The position numbers and the translations under genes were made by a program. Under the pieces are notes generated by a model, which searched no databases, was not told the DNA's origin, and saw nothing but the letters and a program-made list of their open reading frames with translations. Positions 31,290-32,911 of a stretch of DNA of 32,911 nt are shown piece after piece (within the stretch, counting starts at the first letter, position 1; every line of letters starts with the position of its first letter). Source of the stretch: Ruminococcus sp. (GTDB lineage: Bacteria; Bacillota; Clostridia; Oscillospirales; Acutalibacteraceae); NCBI GenBank assembly GCA_004555265.1, contig SFIQ01000013.1, positions 1 to 32,911 on the forward strand, written 5' to 3'.

Positions 31290-32145
31290 AATAAATTGGG
31301 GTTTGTCTATCCAACCGTAGGGGCGATTCACGAATCGCCCGCAAGGCTTGATGTAATTTTGCGGAACAACACTAAGGTTGTTCCCTACGAATCGTAGGGG
31401 CGAACTGTGTTCGCCCGCCCGCTTGTCATTCTGCGCCGTTCGACGAAGAATCCGCCCCATTGTCATTCTGAGCCGTCAGGCGAAGAATCTCGTTTCGCGC
31501 AGGTTTATTTTGTGCTATTGGAGATCCTTCGCTATCGCGCAGGATGACAAATTGGGGTTTGTGTTTATGTTTGTATGGTAGGGCGGGGGCTTGCTCCCGC
31601 CGCAGGATTTGCTGTGAATTCCGAAACGGGCACTGACCGTTCCCTACGCACAAAAAACAATGCGAGCGTAGGGGGCGACATCCTCGACGACCCGAAAATG
31701 GATGAATAATGAAAAATGAATAATGAAAAATTGTAGGGGCGATTCACGAATCGCCCGCCGTTTCCGCCCCCTCCGAGAGGGCAAGGCTGTCAAATGCACA
31801 GCATTTGACTGGAGGAGAGATTTTTCCGTTTCTCTCCCTCCGTCTTTTGCCTGTGGCAAAAGCCACCTCCCTCTAAGAGGGAGGGAATACGGGGTGCCGA
31901 GTCGGCACCCCGTTGTAAGGGCGGGTTTCCACGCCCGCCCGTAGATTTTGATGTAATTTGCCCCTCCGTCACGCGCTTTGCGCGTGCCACCTCCCCAACA
32001 AGTGGGGGGGTTGCGGAACGGTCAAGACCGTTCCCTACACACGAAATACATTTTGCAGGATAGGGCGGGGTGATTCCCCTGTTAGGGGAAACGTCTGCGA
32101 AGCAGACAAAAGGGTGCCCGAATTCGGAGAATTTTGCTCCCGCCG
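31290..32145. repeat. Intergenic repeat cluster 3 (GTAGGG hairpins and others)
   Basis: The largest cluster. Modules include GGGCGATTC/GAATCGCCC (near 31321-31340 and 31738-31757), GGAACAAC/GTTGTTCC (31363-31384), GGGGCGAA/TTCGCCC (near 31399-31416), two TGTCATTCTG units with GAAGAATC (31425-31495), GATGACAAATTGGGGT (31542-31557), GGGGTGCCGA/TCGGCACCCC (31892-31911), GGCGGG...CCCGCC (31921-31938), GGAACGGTC/GACCGTTCC reversed (32014-32034) and the GTCTGCGAAGCAGAC unit (32092-32106). No gene with a ribosome binding site is present. Confidence 0.9.
31785..31885. repeat. Array of short hairpins within cluster 3
   Basis: CCCTC/GAGGG, then GTCAAATGC/GCATTTGAC with a 3-base loop, then CTTTTGCC/GGCAAAAG with a 3-base loop and CCTCCCTCT/AGAGGGAGG follow each other in about 100 bases. 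A related hairpin CACGCGC/GCGCGTG lies at 31970-31987. Confidence 0.85.
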
Positions 32146-32149
32146 CAAG

Positions 32150-32560
32150 GTGCCTGAATGCGGACATTTTGCTCCCCCGTTCTGTACCTTTCTTGCAAAA
32201 AGGATTTTTACCGGTGATTTCGGCCACGAAATGCTCCCATCGTGCAGAAACGATTTCTTTGAACAGAAACAACAAATGCGGCGAGGGCAAGCCTCCGTTC
32301 TATCCATGCGATTTGCACATCGTATAGAGAAAACCTTAGCGTTGTCCCGTAAATGCATAATTAAATTCGCAAAGAAACACAAAACACATTTGCGATTGAA
32401 TATACAATATATATGATACAGTTCCGTTTGTCTTCTGCTCCGGAAACCAGCGACACATAATTATAGTATTTATAATAAAACACATTTTTTCACTAAAACG
32501 GCATACAAACCGCGCCGTTTTTATACACCTTGCCACAAACACCCGGCGGCGTTTTAAAAA
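32150..32560. other. Stretch without a recognised gene before the rRNA promoter
   Basis: Short open frames lack ribosome binding sites and recognisable domains. The sequence becomes AT-rich toward 32560, including an ATTCGAATTTTTTTGAA region at about 32570-32586 that may act as an UP element for the rRNA promoter. Confidence 0.5.
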
Positions 32561-32595
32561 CTCGAAAAAAATTCGAATTTTTTTGAAAATAAGTG

Positions 32596-32624
32596 TTGAC
32601 TTTTGTCGGCGGTTTTGATATTAT
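32596..32624 (+). promoter_or_regulatory. rRNA operon promoter
   Basis: TTGACT (32596-32601), 17 bases, TATTAT (32619-32624), with an A/T-rich upstream stretch at 32565-32592. It lies about 255 bases before 16S rRNA, in the expected orientation. Confidence 0.82.
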
Positions 32625-32631
32625 ATCGGAG

Positions 32632-32877
32632 CGCTAAGGCGAGAGGGCAAAACCAAAACGCCGAACACGCACCCCTGAACCTTGAAAATTAAACAACGAC
32701 GAAAGACAAAAGGAACCCGAGATTCTGAAAAATCTTGAAGAAGATTTGAAGAGTTTTAGCGTACGAAAGTACGAACAGTAATTCGAGATTTCCGAAAGGG
32801 AAGAACGGATAAAAAGAGTAAAGAGCGAAAAAGCGCTTTAAGAAATGATTAGAACATCGAAAGATGTTTTGATACAA
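32632..32877 (+). ncRNA. Leader of the rRNA transcript
   Basis: The leader contains CCTTGAAAATTAAACAA (32680-32696), similar to sequences found in Firmicute rRNA leaders and spacers. It is followed by hairpins capped by GAAA or GAAG: AATCTT-GAAG-AAGATT (32731-32746), CGTAC-GAAA-GTACG (32760-32773), TTTCC-GAAA-GGGAA (32789-32802) and AGAACATC-GAAA-GATGTTTT (32851-32870). The last lies next to the 16S start and could belong to the processing region. Confidence 0.7.
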
Positions 32878-32911
32878 TTTTTTAGAGAGTTTGATCCTGG
32901 CTCAGGATGAA
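32878..32911 (+). rRNA. 16S ribosomal RNA, 5' end (partial)
   Basis: The sequence AGAGTTTGATCCTGGCTCAG at 32886-32905 is the universal 5' segment of bacterial 16S rRNA. The gene continues beyond the window; the exact mature 5' end is estimated by comparison with Bacillus. Confidence 0.96.

Overview
The window looks like the chromosome of a Firmicute of class Clostridia, probably near Oscillospirales/Ruminococcaceae. The inference rests on AGGAGG-type ribosome binding sites, sigma-A promoters, a DnaD/DnaC-type helicase-loading operon next to nth, type III pantothenate kinase beside an ECF S component, BlaI/BlaR1-like genes, oleate hydratase, and dense intergenic GTAGGG palindromic repeats. No taxonomic search was run.

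Layout: (1) 1-2.5 kb is the end of an integrative element: the tail of a possible MobC-like protein, a ParB-family protein and a tyrosine integrase whose gene stops about 95 bp from the 3' end of tRNA-Ser(CGA). A second, broken tRNA-Ser copy and a near-consensus promoter lie just beyond. (2) 3.07-3.56 kb is a composite repeat cluster. (3) 3.6-8.6 kb is a leftward housekeeping block: pyrB / FMN reductase / trxA, and HTH regulator / nth / dnaD / dnaC. (4) 8.8-11.7 kb runs rightward: a membrane-anchored GDPD-like protein lacking its catalytic residues, and a GPH/MFS transporter. (5) 11.7-17.1 kb is mostly leftward: an ECF S component with coaX (pantothenate uptake and phosphorylation), a secreted repeat protein, a CxC iron-sulphur protein, and a PhoU-like/Pit phosphate pair. 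(6) 17.1-22.9 kb runs rightward: BlaI/BlaR1-like pair, a second repeat cluster, an alpha/beta hydrolase whose nucleophile serine is glycine, and a GPH symporter with an LRR lipoprotein. (7) 22.9-31.2 kb holds oleate hydratase and a TetR regulator, a 280-bp inverted-repeat element, a YczE/YitT-like membrane protein, and a TetR / MMPL / lipoprotein operon with two matching operators. (8) 31.3-32.15 kb is the third repeat cluster, followed by an rRNA promoter, a structured leader and the first bases of 16S rRNA at the right edge.

Most genes form short operons with recognisable promoters and terminators. The most unusual points are the two probable pseudoenzymes (GDPD-like and alpha/beta hydrolase), the PyrB carrying a PyrI-like zinc tail, the broken tRNA-Ser next to the integrated element, the GTAGGG hairpin family with compensatory arm changes, the 280-bp inverted-repeat element, and a series of GAAA-capped hairpins in the rRNA leader. 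I did not find a clearly new defence or multi-gene system.
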